NCBI GenBank assembly: GCA_951813545.1
Contig: OX638352.1
Location: 2,868,835-2,932,834 of the forward strand
Source: an uncultured Poribacteria bacterium
Lineage (GTDB): Bacteria > Poribacteria > WGA-4E > WGA-3G
Length of the DNA stretch: 64,000 nt
Direction of reading: 5' to 3'
The translations under genes were made by a program, and so were the position numbers. Positions 1-8,764 of the stretch are shown here, in pieces. The notes below the pieces were generated by a model. It ran no database searches. It saw only the letters and a program-made list of their open reading frames with translations, and was not told where the DNA came from. The first letter of the stretch is position 1; each line of letters opens with the position of its first letter.

Positions 1-1
1 C

Positions 2-2323
2 CGTATTGAAGTTTCTGGTGTTTTCGCGGCTGGCGAACATACGGTTGACTTGGTTGCTGAGAGTGAAGGTGGAACGACGGAACATCAGTGGATGTTTGAG
101 ATCAAGCGTGATGAAACACCACCTATTATCTCCGAAGTCGCCCCTGTAGGTCTTGTGAAAGGGACTAAGGATGATAAAATGGTGACGCTCTCGGCTGTTG
201 TGACAGATGAGCAATCCGCTATTGAGAGCATCCAATTCATGCTTGACGGTGTACTGGTGGATCCTGGAGTCAGCGATATAGACTTGATCGAAAATTTGAA
301 TGAGGCTGTAGATGATGATGGTACTTCCCTCATTGAACGTTTGAATATCGCGCTAACTAAGAGGGATCCAGTGAAACGCAATATCACAGTCGAAGTTGAC
401 GAACCTCGCAGTTATACTGTTGAAGTCATCGCAACCAGTGAAGGGGGCACCACGAAACATACCTGGTCGTTCACTTTCGCCCGAGATACGACTCCACCGG
501 TCGTCTCTACGGTGTCACCTACTGGAAAGATTACAGGTGCCAAGGACGACAATTTAGTTGTGCTGTCCACCGTTGTAACGGATGATGAATCTGCTATCAC
601 CCGTGTGACAGTCAGCGTTGACAATGTTGAACTTGAGACTGTTGAGGATCCAGCTAAACTGAGTGATGGCCGTATTGAAGTTTCTGGTGTTTTCGCGGCT
701 GGCGAACATACGGTTGACTTGGTTGCTGAGAGTGAAGGTGGAACGACGGAACATCAGTGGATGTTTGAAATCGTCCCAGATACCACACCTCCGGTCATCT
801 CCACGGTATCTCCAACTGGGACTGTCAAGGGTTCCACGGGCAGCAATTCAGTGTCTCTCTCTGCAGTTGTAACGGATGAGCAATCCGCTATTGCCAGTGT
901 AGAGTTTGATGTGAATGGTGGTACACCTATCGCCGTGCCTGCTGAGCAAATTGCTGCAGGAAGCATTAAAGTAGGTGTTGATAACCTTAAACCCGGCACG
1001 CATACTGTGAGAGTTGTTGCAACCAGTGAAGGCGGGACGATCGAACATACTTGGATGTTCACCTTCCTCAAGGATACAACGCCGCCGGTTATCTCTGCAG
1101 CCGCTCCGTCTGGAGCCATCACGGGTGATAGTTGGGTAACAATTTCAGCCGTTGTCACCGATGAGCAATCGAGCGTCGTAAGTGTGAAGTTCGGTATAGA
1201 TGATAAACCATTTCGCTCGGTGCCACTTGCACAAATCGCTGAAGGACGAGTTCAGGTTGCTGATAGCTTCACCGCTGGAACGCACACCGTAAAAGTCGTC
1301 GCAATCAGCGAGGGTGGAACAACCGAACATTCGTGGACTTTCACACTGGTCGTTGATAACGCCGCACCTGCAATCACCTCAATTACTCCGTCTGGAACTA
1401 TCCGTGGCGGACTCCCAGTCATCTCGGCGAGTGCCAGTGATGAATCAGGTGTTGATAAAATGGTTATCACCCTGTGGGATAGCGATGGTAAAGAGGTGAA
1501 AGGTGACACCGAGGATGATGGCGAAGACGATGTCGAAGGTATCACCCGCTTGGATTTCAATCCTGAAGCTCCGCTTGATGAGGGGACTTACACGATTGAG
1601 GTTCGCGCAACGGATACGATCGGCAACTCCGCCACAGCGAAGGGGAATTTCTCAATCGACTTCGATACTGCTGCGCCTGTCATCACGATGGCATCGCCAC
1701 AGAATGAGGCACGCCTGACTGAACGTCGGCCGCAGATTTCGATAACCTACGCCGATGCTGAATCAGGTGTAGATGTCGATTCTATCCGCTTCGTTTTCGA
1801 CGATAAATTGATTAACCTCGCACCGAACCAGAAGTCGGCATCACAGGTTCTATATACCCCACCTGCCGATCTCGCTTTCGGGCAACATACAGTCAAACTT
1901 GAAGTATCCGACATGGCGCATAAAGAGGGCAACGTCTCTGATAAGAACAGCGATGCCCGTAAGTCGAACATGGCGGTACACGAGTTTACATTCTTTGTTG
2001 AGAGTGAGGAAGGCCCAGTATTGGCATCGCGTCCGATTAATGCACCGAATCCGTTCAAGGAGAATACTCGTATCTCCTTCACGTTGACCCGACAATCCAC
2101 GGTGAGTATTATCATTTATGATATGACGCTCCGTCCGGTTCGAGTCCTTGTGGATAACGAGGTTTGGGATGCAGGCGAGTACATTGGCAAAGGCGCAATC
2201 GGTTGGGATGGCACCAGCAGTAATGGTGAAGATCTCGCTCGAGGCGTTTACTACTGTCAAATTATGGTGGCAGACGGTTTTGAACCAGAATATGCCATAC
2301 TCAAGCTCGCACTGACGCGCTAA
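2..2323 (+). CDS. Ig-like repeat surface protein with FlgD-type C-terminal domain (5' partial)
   Basis: The reading frame is open from base 2, so the true start lies left of the window. The visible protein is a string of bacterial Ig-like modules of roughly 100 residues. Each begins near a DTTPP motif and ends with an AxSEGGTTEHxW motif; about five full modules are followed by two more divergent Ig-like ones. The last 90 or so residues (NPFKENTRISFTL to the end) resemble the FlgD Ig-like/sorting-type domain found at the C-terminus of secreted proteins in Bacteroidetes-Poribacteria type genomes. Such proteins are normally exported and surface-bound. It sits just upstream of a PorV-like barrel gene, which fits an envelope role; whether a type IX-like system sorts it is inference. 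Two module segments are identical at DNA level, pointing to recent duplication or gene conversion. Confidence 0.85.
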   Translation, partial: RIEVSGVFAAGEHTVDLVAESEGGTTEHQWMFEIKRDETPPIISEVAPVGLVKGTKDDKMVTLSAVVTDEQSAIESIQFMLDGVLVDPGVSDIDLIENLNEAVDDDGTSLIERLNIALTKRDPVKRNITVEVDEPRSYTVEVIATSEGGTTKHTWSFTFARDTTPPVVSTVSPTGKITGAKDDNLVVLSTVVTDDESAITRVTVSVDNVELETVEDPAKLSDGRIEVSGVFAAGEHTVDLVAESEGGTTEHQWMFEIVPDTTPPVISTVSPTGTVKGSTGSNSVSLSAVVTDEQSAIASVEFDVNGGTPIAVPAEQIAAGSIKVGVDNLKPGTHTVRVVATSEGGTIEHTWMFTFLKDTTPPVISAAAPSGAITGDSWVTISAVVTDEQSSVVSVKFGIDDKPFRSVPLAQIAEGRVQVADSFTAGTHTVKVVAISEGGTTEHSWTFTLVVDNAAPAITSITPSGTIRGGLPVISASASDESGVDKMVITLWDSDGKEVKGDTEDDGEDDVEGITRLDFNPEAPLDEGTYTIEVRATDTIGNSATAKGNFSIDFDTAAPVITMASPQNEARLTERRPQISITYADAESGVDVDSIRFVFDDKLINLAPNQKSASQVLYTPPADLAFGQHTVKLEVSDMAHKEGNVSDKNSDARKSNMAVHEFTFFVESEEGPVLASRPINAPNPFKENTRISFTLTRQSTVSIIIYDMTLRPVRVLVDNEVWDAGEYIGKGAIGWDGTSSNGEDLARGVYYCQIMVADGFEPEYAILKLALTR
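670..768 (+). repeat. Exact intragenic duplicate of window bases 1-99
   Basis: Bases 670-768 are identical to bases 1-99, the offset being 669 bases (223 codons, about two Ig modules). The match breaks at base 100 versus 769. It may continue left of the window. Other modules of the same gene are clearly divergent, so this pair is recent. Confidence 0.95.
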
Positions 2324-2338
2324 GTAAACGGCAGTTTG

Positions 2339-2376
2339 CATATCGGGAATTGGACATTCGTCCAGTTCCCGATGTG
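2339..2376. other. Long intergenic hairpin between the Ig-repeat gene and the PorV-like gene
   Basis: Arms 2339-2355 and 2360-2376 are 17 bases each with a four-base loop and two mismatches that remain G-U pairs in RNA. There is no T-tract after it, so it is not a classical terminator. It ends eight bases before the Shine-Dalgarno of the next gene. It could be an mRNA processing or stability element separating expression of the two genes. Confidence 0.6.
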
Positions 2377-2395
2377 GACACTGAAGGAGGATATA

Positions 2396-3394
2396 ATGTT
2401 AATGACAAAGCAAATTGCTAAATGGGCTTCCAAACAGGGCCCGAAATTGCTATGTGGTTTAATACCCCTTTTCTTTCTTATCCTAGCGGTGTCACCGGTC
2501 AGTTTTGCCGGAGTAGATGCCATGCCGCATCTACGGCTTGGTGCCGGTGCACGCTCAATCGGTTTAGGTGGTGCCTTCACAGCAATCGCTGATGATGCCA
2601 CCGCAACCGTATGGAACCCAGCGGGCCTTGGCTCCGCTGCGGATTTAAGTCTCAATTTTTCAACACAGCAACTTGATCTGGATAGAAGTCATAACTTCAT
2701 CGCGTTGACGAAAACTCTCGGTTCAGCGGGATCCATCGGACTTGCTGTAACGAATGCTGGCGTAAGTGGTATCCAGCAATACGATGCCAACGAACGCTAC
2801 GGTGGTGAATTCGACTACAGCGCGAATGCTTACTCCCTCTCTTATGGCATCGGCTTTGGAAGTTTCGGTATCGGTCTAACAGGTCGTATGTTGATGGATA
2901 GTTTCGGTGCGGAGGGCGTTGAAAACCAGAGCGGATTTGGCGGCGTAGATGTAGGATTGATGGGACATGCCCTACACATAGATGTCGGTGAAGAAAAGGT
3001 TCCAACCTTCCATTACGGCATTGTTGCTAAATATCTCGGCGCAGCTCTCGGTGATGATACCGTGCCAATGGTGATCAACGTTGGTGTAGCCTATAATCTC
3101 TATATGGGCAACGTTGTTACATTCGCAGCGGATATTGAGCAAGAGCTGGTCAATCTCGACCAGAGCGCGACAAGTCTAAAGCTCGGTGCTGAATATACTA
3201 TTCTCACTTATAAATCTACTGGTCTTGCCATCCGTGGCGGGGTCAGAGCATCACGTGATGTCCAAAACCTTTTCGGTGGATTTGGGGTCAACATTGGTGG
3301 GCTGCAGATTGATTATGCTATCCAAGATGGCATGGCGAGTGAAATAAACGGTGTCGGATCAACTCACTTTGCGTCCCTCTCTTATAGCTTTTAA
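2396..3394 (+). CDS. PorV/UPF0164-like outer-membrane beta-barrel protein
   Basis: A 332-residue protein. Start ATG 2396 is chosen because an AAGGAGG lies five bases upstream; the frame runs further back into the intergenic hairpin, which is unlikely to be coding. Residues 20-38 form a signal peptide core ending near SFAGVDA. The mature N-terminus contains the typical GARSIGLGGAFTAIADDA and WNPAGLG motifs of the PorV/UPF0164 family of outer-membrane barrels. The rest is glycine-rich alternating beta sequence ending in aromatic FASLSYSF, a typical outer-membrane C-terminus. Family members include a type IX secretion component and other barrels; the exact role here is not proven. It follows the Ig-repeat protein and precedes a LysM protein, all on the same strand. 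Confidence 0.8.
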   Translation: MLMTKQIAKWASKQGPKLLCGLIPLFFLILAVSPVSFAGVDAMPHLRLGAGARSIGLGGAFTAIADDATATVWNPAGLGSAADLSLNFSTQQLDLDRSHNFIALTKTLGSAGSIGLAVTNAGVSGIQQYDANERYGGEFDYSANAYSLSYGIGFGSFGIGLTGRMLMDSFGAEGVENQSGFGGVDVGLMGHALHIDVGEEKVPTFHYGIVAKYLGAALGDDTVPMVINVGVAYNLYMGNVVTFAADIEQELVNLDQSATSLKLGAEYTILTYKSTGLAIRGGVRASRDVQNLFGGFGVNIGGLQIDYAIQDGMASEINGVGSTHFASLSYSF

Positions 3395-3406
3395 AGGAGA
3401 TAACTG

Positions 3407-4270
3407 ATGAAAATGATAAGAGGCACACTGAAGTTGGCACTGGTTCTGTACATCTGCGCAGCACTCAGTGGCGTTTACGTGTTATCCGCATCCGCGAAAA
3501 TCACACCCCACGACGGAGATGATAGCACTATGCTCATCACTATCGTAAAGGGTGATACCCTCTGGGATCTCTGCCAGAAGCATCTCAAAGAGCCGCTGCG
3601 GTGGCGCGAACTGAGCAAGTATAACGACTTCACTAATCCGCATCTCATCTACCCAGGCGAAAAATTGCGTATTCCGCTCGCTATGGCAAAAGATGTCGTC
3701 GAAATTGCTGAAGGAGAACTTGCCGAGCAGCAAGCCGAACTTGAAAGACTAAAGGTAGAATTAGCTGAATCCGAAGCAACACGGGATAAACTTGAGGCAG
3801 AAATTAAAGGTCTCAATGCCAGTATGGGTAAACTCAAGGCGCAACTTCAAGCCCTTGAGGACAGTCTGAAGGCACAAAAAGAATTGATGATGGCTGTTAC
3901 AGAGTCCGGAGATGAAATCACTTCCGCTCTCAAGAAAGCCCTTGAAGCCTCCAAAACTGCTATTCTGCACGAAATCGCCCACGTTGACGAGCATCTCGCA
4001 GGTGTAGATAAGATGCTCAAAGAGCGTAAAATGGAAGCAGCAGCAACACACGCACTCATTGAATCTATCCAAGGCGACGTGAAAATGTTCTTGGCGAGCG
4101 TTGAAGCCAACCAAAAGGCAATCAGCGAAGTCAAGATGATGCTTGAGGATGCCAAGGGTGTACACGAGGAACTGTCCACATCCAAACGCGCTTTGGTGTT
4201 CCTGACGACTGTCGCGGCAGGTATCGGATGGTTTGCTATTAGTTCCATTGGCGGACGTAGCGGCGAATAA
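3407..4270 (+). CDS. LysM-domain protein with long coiled coil and C-terminal membrane segment
   Basis: A 287-residue protein, with the start preceded by AAAGGAGATAACTG and only 12 bases after the PorV-like gene, so co-transcription is likely. Residues 1-30 form a signal peptide. Residues about 45-90 are a LysM domain (VKGDTLWDLCQKH to IYPGEKLRIP), which binds peptidoglycan. Residues about 95-255 are a heptad-rich coiled coil with many Glu, Leu, Lys and Ala. The C-terminus has a hydrophobic stretch (FLTTVAAGIGWFAI) that may anchor it. The layout suggests a periplasmic tether between peptidoglycan and a membrane, in the same envelope operon as the preceding barrel and surface protein. The partner is unknown. 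Confidence 0.8.
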   Translation: MKMIRGTLKLALVLYICAALSGVYVLSASAKITPHDGDDSTMLITIVKGDTLWDLCQKHLKEPLRWRELSKYNDFTNPHLIYPGEKLRIPLAMAKDVVEIAEGELAEQQAELERLKVELAESEATRDKLEAEIKGLNASMGKLKAQLQALEDSLKAQKELMMAVTESGDEITSALKKALEASKTAILHEIAHVDEHLAGVDKMLKERKMEAAATHALIESIQGDVKMFLASVEANQKAISEVKMMLEDAKGVHEELSTSKRALVFLTTVAAGIGWFAISSIGGRSGE

Positions 4271-4289
4271 GCGGAACCTATCACCTTTT

Positions 4290-4327
4290 AGGCAGGGAAG
4301 GTGTTTCAAACACCTCCCCTGCCTTTT
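4290..4327 (+). terminator. Rho-independent terminator closing the envelope operon
   Basis: Arms of 17 bases (4290-4306 and 4308-4324) with a single mismatch and a one-base centre are followed by six T residues. It lies 20 bases after the LysM gene stop codon. Confidence 0.92.
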
Positions 4328-4360
4328 TTATAGAATTTGCCACCTAAAGATACTGGGGAT

Positions 4361-5002
4361 ATGTTAACACACACCGCTAAATACCCTCAGCCTCCCTTCA
4401 CTCACGCAATCAAACTCTATGGTGATAGAGCGGGAAGTAAAGGAACATTTAAATTTGCTGGCTTCGCGTGGATACAGCACACAAAAGTCATCCTTGTGCA
4501 AGGCGATGCCCAAAGCCTAAACAGTGCCGCAGGGTGGAGATGTTTTCTACGCCTAATCGCACTTGCCCATCGGCTCAAAAAACCTATTGTTTTGTGGAAT
4601 TTGCCCGTTGTACACATCGCGACAACACAACGCCAGACTTCATTGGACTTCGCACAAGCAATTCAGAACGCCGAATTGGAACTCCTAAAACTGCCACACC
4701 CTATTATCACAGTTTTTGACGAAACTTACGAACTCACTTCAGCACCTCCGGAACTGATATGGAACGATGGGGTTATACTTGTAGCACCATTAGGTATCCA
4801 GCCTTCTGAACGGAAAAAAGTAAGGATCGTGCAGCTTCCAATGGAAATCGCACCGGCAATTTTGGAGCTCCTTAGTCAAGCAGAAGCGATTCCGACCGCA
4901 GAATTAGTTAAAAACAGGCAAGAGTCCTTACGATCCGCCGTGAAAGGTAGAACACAGCTCTCCTCAAATCCACATCACAGAGAGGAGACATCGCATGTTT
5001 GA
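4361..5002 (+). CDS. Degenerate AccA-like (crotonase-fold carboxyltransferase) protein of unknown role
   Basis: About 213 residues from ATG 4361; an in-frame TTG at 4337 lies directly after the terminator and is less likely. The segment around FLRLIALAHRLKKPIVLWNL, followed by DFAQAIQNAELELLKLPHPI, has the spacing and helix pattern of the acetyl-CoA carboxylase carboxyltransferase alpha subunit. There a LAEKFGLPI segment precedes a PGAYPG loop and a residue run leading to the GEGGSGGA loop. Here both glycine-rich oxyanion loops are missing, so catalysis is doubtful. Its 3' end overlaps the next gene by eight bases, with that gene's Shine-Dalgarno inside it, indicating translational coupling to a phospholipid-type synthase. 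It may be a non-catalytic or scaffold derivative; homology is read by eye only. Confidence 0.55.
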   Translation: MLTHTAKYPQPPFTHAIKLYGDRAGSKGTFKFAGFAWIQHTKVILVQGDAQSLNSAAGWRCFLRLIALAHRLKKPIVLWNLPVVHIATTQRQTSLDFAQAIQNAELELLKLPHPIITVFDETYELTSAPPELIWNDGVILVAPLGIQPSERKKVRIVQLPMEIAPAILELLSQAEAIPTAELVKNRQESLRSAVKGRTQLSSNPHHREETSHV

Positions 5003-5618
5003 AGCGAAATTAAAACCCCACCTTGAGGCACTCTTGTCTGTTGTCGCAAACAAAATGGTTGCGATCGGCATTACAGCGAATATGGTGACACTCTTCGGGC
5101 TTGTCGTGAACCTCGTCGCGACTTTCTACTTCGCAACGGGGCACCTTGTCATTGGTGGGATTCTGATTCTGTTTGGAGGAAGTTTTGATATGATAGATGG
5201 CGCGGTGGCCCGGGCACAGAGAAACCTCTGTGCATCAGGAGCACTCTTGGACTCCGTTATTGATCGCTACTCGGAAGGCTTTCTCTTTCTCGGAGCACTC
5301 ATCTATTTCTACAGTTTGGAAAGTTTGTTAGGGATAGTTCTCGCGTTCGGTGCGTGGTTCGGTTCAATACTCGTCAGTTACGTAAGGGCAAGAGCCGAGG
5401 GACTCCAAGTGACCTGTAAAGTGGGACTCATGCAACGTCCGGAACGTATCGTATTACTGGGTGCTGGCACGCTACTTCAAGGGCTGCTCTGGTACAAATT
5501 TCCTATTATCCAAAATACGGGGATGATTCTGCTCTGCACACTCGGCATCCTCACACTCACCTCACACATTACTGCTATTCACCGTCTTATTTTTTCGTAC
5601 CAAGAATTGAATCGCTAA
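4995..5618 (+). CDS. CDP-alcohol phosphatidyltransferase family membrane enzyme
   Basis: A 207-residue integral membrane protein. It carries the complete family signature: D65, D68, G69, A72, R73, G82, D86 and D90, the metal- and CDP-binding aspartates of enzymes that join CDP-diacylglycerol or related CDP-alcohols to an acceptor alcohol. Several membrane helices flank the motif. The start has a GAGGAG eight bases upstream. The acceptor (glycerol phosphate, inositol phosphate or other) cannot be read from the sequence. It overlaps the AccA-like gene upstream and overlaps the convergent TauE-like gene by four bases at the 3' end. A second enzyme of this family is at 13151-13753. Confidence 0.88.
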   Translation: MFEAKLKPHLEALLSVVANKMVAIGITANMVTLFGLVVNLVATFYFATGHLVIGGILILFGGSFDMIDGAVARAQRNLCASGALLDSVIDRYSEGFLFLGALIYFYSLESLLGIVLAFGAWFGSILVSYVRARAEGLQVTCKVGLMQRPERIVLLGAGTLLQGLLWYKFPIIQNTGMILLCTLGILTLTSHITAIHRLIFSYQELNR

Positions 5619-6385
5619 CTTCCGCTAAGGCTTTGCCAAACGAGCCGAACAGCAAAAGCCAGTACAGCAACAACCAGCATCACTTTAATCCACTTCTCTC
5701 CTTTTGCGACCGCCCAATGGCTTCCCAGCCATGCTCCACATGCGTTACCAACTGCCAATGTCGGACCCAAATACCAGTTGACTTTTCCATTCACAATAAA
5801 AATACCGAGTGCGACCACGGTATAAAAGAAGATAACAAAAACTTTAATCGCATTCGTCCGAATTAGGTCCATACCGGTAAGGAGACGCAAGGCGGTAATG
5901 ATGAGTAAGCCAACACCTGCCTGAATGAATCCGCCGTAGATTCCAATAAAAAAGAAGACAATCATTGTGATGATTTTGGAACGCGTCTGTCCGCTCTCAA
6001 GTTTGTCCTTCAGTCGCTCAGTTGGATTAATCAGTGTTAGTACCAGCATAACAATCATCACAACAGCAAGTATTAGATTGAATACTGCGTCCTTAATATC
6101 AACTGCGATTATAGCGCCTATCACGGCACCAATAACTGCTGGGACGGCGAGTAAGATGCTGTAGTTAAAATCAAAAACCCCTTTACGGCGGAATCCCATG
6201 ATGGCGCTGAAATTTTGGCAGAAAATGGCTATTCTGTTGGTGCCGTTTGCGATTGCGGTGGGAAGACCGAGGAAGATGAGTACAGGTAGTGCCAGCAGCG
6301 AGCCACCGAAGGCAACAGTGTTTAAAAAGCCTGCGCAAATACCTGTACCAAAGAGCAAGACGGTGTGCAAAAGGTTAAATTCCAC
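5615..6385 (-). CDS. TauE/SafE (DUF81) family membrane transporter
   Basis: A 256-residue polytopic membrane protein with two homologous halves: an N-terminal GFLNTVAFGGSLLALPVLI and a central GFIQAGVGLLIITALRLL, each carrying the glycine-rich motif of TauE/SafE anion exporters. The family exports sulfite, sulfoacetate or other small organic anions. The start is GTG 6385; an AGGAG lies about 18 bases upstream inside the end of the preceding gene, so initiation may depend on coupling. Given the many sulfatases in the window a sulfur-anion role is attractive, but that is inference. It forms a short minus-strand pair with the small membrane protein upstream. Confidence 0.8.
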   Translation of the reverse strand: MEFNLLHTVLLFGTGICAGFLNTVAFGGSLLALPVLIFLGLPTAIANGTNRIAIFCQNFSAIMGFRRKGVFDFNYSILLAVPAVIGAVIGAIIAVDIKDAVFNLILAVVMIVMLVLTLINPTERLKDKLESGQTRSKIITMIVFFFIGIYGGFIQAGVGLLIITALRLLTGMDLIRTNAIKVFVIFFYTVVALGIFIVNGKVNWYLGPTLAVGNACGAWLGSHWAVAKGEKWIKVMLVVAVLAFAVRLVWQSLSGS

Positions 6386-6397
6386 TTGAGTCTTCTG

Positions 6398-6676
6398 TTA
6401 TCTCCTTTTTCTTGATAAGCCGGATAGCATTTGGCGATATTTCGTAAAACCAATTAGAGCAAGGGCAACAAGGTTACCGAAAACAATAGCACTGCCGAAC
6501 CCCGCAATTACCAAAAAACCGCCGATCCGAAGAATTCCTTCTCCGAATGGACAGTGCCAATTTAACATGAGGATACCAATGGCGGGAATCAGTATGCCAA
6601 GTATAAATCCTATTCCGGCAGCAGCACTGGCAACATTCTGAAATTTCTTCAACCGGGGCAGTTGAATTTCAAACAT
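6398..6676 (-). CDS. Small membrane protein, two to three helices
   Basis: A 92-residue protein with hydrophobic stretches at about residues 16-38 and 50-78 and a basic tail (SGLSRKRR). The start ATG has AAAGGATACAG directly upstream. It lies 12 bases before the TauE-like gene and its stop region contains that gene's ribosome binding site. No family was recognised; it may assist or accompany the transporter. Confidence 0.65.
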   Translation of the reverse strand: MFEIQLPRLKKFQNVASAAAGIGFILGILIPAIGILMLNWHCPFGEGILRIGGFLVIAGFGSAIVFGNLVALALIGFTKYRQMLSGLSRKRR

Positions 6677-6729
6677 CTGTATCCTTTGTTAATAGCCCCA
6701 ACAGGACATAATGGAATACGTATTTTTTA

Positions 6730-7749
6730 CTAAGCAAGACCTAGATATTTATCCCTGCCTTGCACGAGTGCCTCTATTTTCCGGTCAACCACAGAACGCT
6801 GAAGCATCCAAAAGCCGCAGTCCGGATGTACCCAGCCAATTCGTCCAGCACCCACAATTTTTTCTGCTGTCTCTATACTGACTGCTACGTCGTCAGCAGT
6901 TTCAACCGGATTGACCTTCACATCGATCACACCGATACCGAGAACAATATCTGAAGTGACTGCCGTGAGTGCCTCAAGGTCTGCTTTAGGACGGTGTTTC
7001 AGTTCTAAAACCAGATGATCACACCGGAGTGTGTTCAGGAAGTCGATCAGAGTACTCCAGGTCCCTTTTTGAATAACCTGACCCCCGTAGTTGCCAAAGC
7101 AGAAGTGAACCGCTTTTTCTCCGTCAAACGCATCAAGGACGATATTAATCGCCTCAGCGGCGCGGGGTGCGTCTTGTGGGTTACCTGGTATGTTTGCCTC
7201 GTCAATCTGGAGACAGGCACACTCCAATTCTCGTACTTGTGCCGCTAATACCTCCGCCAAAGCGATAAGCAGTCTATCAAAGTCACCGTAATGTTTGTCC
7301 AACAGCGTCCGGGCAAGCATGTAAGGACTCGTCACCGTGAATTTGATATCCTTACCCGCGACACCTACAGCGCGCTCACAGTCGGAAACGAGGTTTAACG
7401 TACCTTCGCTCAGCGCGTTTTCAATGACTCCCGCGGGTTTCGCCCGGAACGACATTGTCTGCATTTGCCTGAATTCATGCCATTCTTGCCTTCCTACCTC
7501 TGCCCTCACACCAGAAAGCGGGCGAATGAAATAATCGATCATCCCATTGGTGTCAGGGTGGTTGGGATCAAATCGGTAGAGTTCACCATCTGTCGGCAGA
7601 TCAATACCTCGTTGCCGCTGCGTATCGACGACAACCCGCGTCGCATCAAGAAGGCTCTGCTCCGTTGGCATAGATAGAAGCCATGCTGGAACAGGATAAG
7701 ATCCGACGGTCGTTGTTAAAATTTCTGGTTTTTTTGTTGTATCTTTCAC
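6730..7749 (-). CDS. Cobalamin-independent methionine synthase (MetE C-terminal-like) family protein
   Basis: A 339-residue protein corresponding to the C-terminal catalytic barrel of MetE without the N-terminal half. The zinc ligand pattern is complete: H215 and C217 (VHFCFG), E249 (LELKH) and C311 (HPDCGF). The N-terminus has the TTTVGSYPVPAWL substrate-loop start typical of short MetE-like proteins. Such proteins transfer methyl groups to thiols or act on related sulfur compounds; the acceptor is unknown. The start is GTG 7749, only four bases after the stop of the upstream lipoprotein gene, so translation is probably coupled. Cys, His and Glu ligands are all present, so the enzyme is probably active. 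Confidence 0.82.
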   Translation of the reverse strand: MKDTTKKPEILTTTVGSYPVPAWLLSMPTEQSLLDATRVVVDTQRQRGIDLPTDGELYRFDPNHPDTNGMIDYFIRPLSGVRAEVGRQEWHEFRQMQTMSFRAKPAGVIENALSEGTLNLVSDCERAVGVAGKDIKFTVTSPYMLARTLLDKHYGDFDRLLIALAEVLAAQVRELECACLQIDEANIPGNPQDAPRAAEAINIVLDAFDGEKAVHFCFGNYGGQVIQKGTWSTLIDFLNTLRCDHLVLELKHRPKADLEALTAVTSDIVLGIGVIDVKVNPVETADDVAVSIETAEKIVGAGRIGWVHPDCGFWMLQRSVVDRKIEALVQGRDKYLGLA

Positions 7750-7753
7750 AGTT

Positions 7754-8764
7754 TTAATTTTGCACTAACTCAAAGGATTCAAGTTCAAAGACGGTATCGA
7801 CTGTGACATCACCGCGGGTTTGCGACTGCGTAAATTTGATGATACCCACGTCCGGTGCGACCCACTTTTTCACGACAGTAATGTCGAGTGGAATGTCTTG
7901 ATTTTCAATATCGAAGCCCCAACGGAATGATTCTTGAACTTGGAAGACATGTTCAAAAGTTCCCGCTGGCACAGCCACTGTCTCTTCTGATACGACCTCA
8001 AATTCGTCCAGTCCACCACCAATGGGGAAAAGTTCAGGAACCAATTGTGCTTGGAAGTTGACCTCCCATTTGTCACCCGGAATGAGCGGGAATTGGTATA
8101 ATGGAAGATACGGCACAAATAGAATTGTGTCACTTGTACCGGATGTGGTATTCTGGGCGTGTTGTATGATTGCTGAGACCTCACCCGTTTCATCAAGACG
8201 CGTTCCGAGGTAAGAATAGTTCACAATATTCTCCAAGCCCTCGCCACTGCTGGACTTCTGAAGGACAAAACTCTCAATAGTCTCACCACCTGCTCGTTGA
8301 ATCTGGATGGTATCCACAATTTCAAACGTAATCTTATCACCGCTTGCATCGCGATAGTGCCAAATATTTCCAACAGCCAACGGGTAATAGTTTCCTGGCC
8401 GGGTACGCCACACTTGAATATCAAGTGTACTTGTTGTAGTCTTCTCGCCATCACTCACTGTAACTTCAATCTGATACTTTCTTTCAGTTTGTGGCGCGCG
8501 CCAGAGTGCGCCAGAGGCATTCTCTGTTAGTTTGCCACCGGTGGCTGACCAAGTGTATGATAAAGAGTGCCCTTCAATATCTGCAGCTTCCAAGCGGATT
8601 GACACCTCTGCACCCGGTGAAACTATATCTGATTCTGCTTCAAAGGCTAAAATACGCGGCGCGAGATTTGTGCGATTCGGATTACCCTCCCCACAGCCCA
8701 CTACAATACCAATAAACAAAATCCAGAAAATCTTCCAAGCATTAGCTAAGTTTTTGGTTTTCAT
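7754..8764 (-). CDS. Secreted lipoprotein with PKD/Ig-like domain
   Basis: A 336-residue protein. The signal peptide ends in a VVGC lipobox with Cys24 as the lipidation site. Residues about 35-120 form an Ig/PKD-like fold (PRILAFEAESDIVSPGAEVSIRLEAAD and TYTWSATGG-type strands). The remainder has the pattern of poribacterial beta-rich lipoproteins (YYPLAVGNIWHY, PAGTFEHVFQVQE, KKWVAPDVGIIKF). It is likely attached to a membrane facing the periplasm or cell surface. It is transcribed together with the MetE-like gene downstream, four bases away. The binding target is unknown. A TAGGAA lies upstream of ATG 8764. Confidence 0.75.
   Translation of the reverse strand: MKTKNLANAWKIFWILFIGIVVGCGEGNPNRTNLAPRILAFEAESDIVSPGAEVSIRLEAADIEGHSLSYTWSATGGKLTENASGALWRAPQTERKYQIEVTVSDGEKTTTSTLDIQVWRTRPGNYYPLAVGNIWHYRDASGDKITFEIVDTIQIQRAGGETIESFVLQKSSSGEGLENIVNYSYLGTRLDETGEVSAIIQHAQNTTSGTSDTILFVPYLPLYQFPLIPGDKWEVNFQAQLVPELFPIGGGLDEFEVVSEETVAVPAGTFEHVFQVQESFRWGFDIENQDIPLDITVVKKWVAPDVGIIKFTQSQTRGDVTVDTVFELESFELVQN

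Noticed and set aside
2023..2323. Firm type IX secretion sorting signal on the Ig-repeat protein
   Set aside because: The C-terminal domain looks FlgD-like and a PorV-like gene follows, but no other type IX components are visible, so only a general envelope role is claimed.
2336..2395. Upstream TTG/ATG-type starts for the PorV-like gene
   Set aside because: They lie in a perfect hairpin and would put a non-signal sequence before a clear signal peptide; ATG 2396 has the proper AAGGAGG.
3761..4309. Long open frame (182 codons) antisense to the LysM gene
   Set aside because: It lies wholly over a well-supported gene, has no ribosome site and its translation is Cys/His/Phe-rich shadow sequence of the coiled coil.
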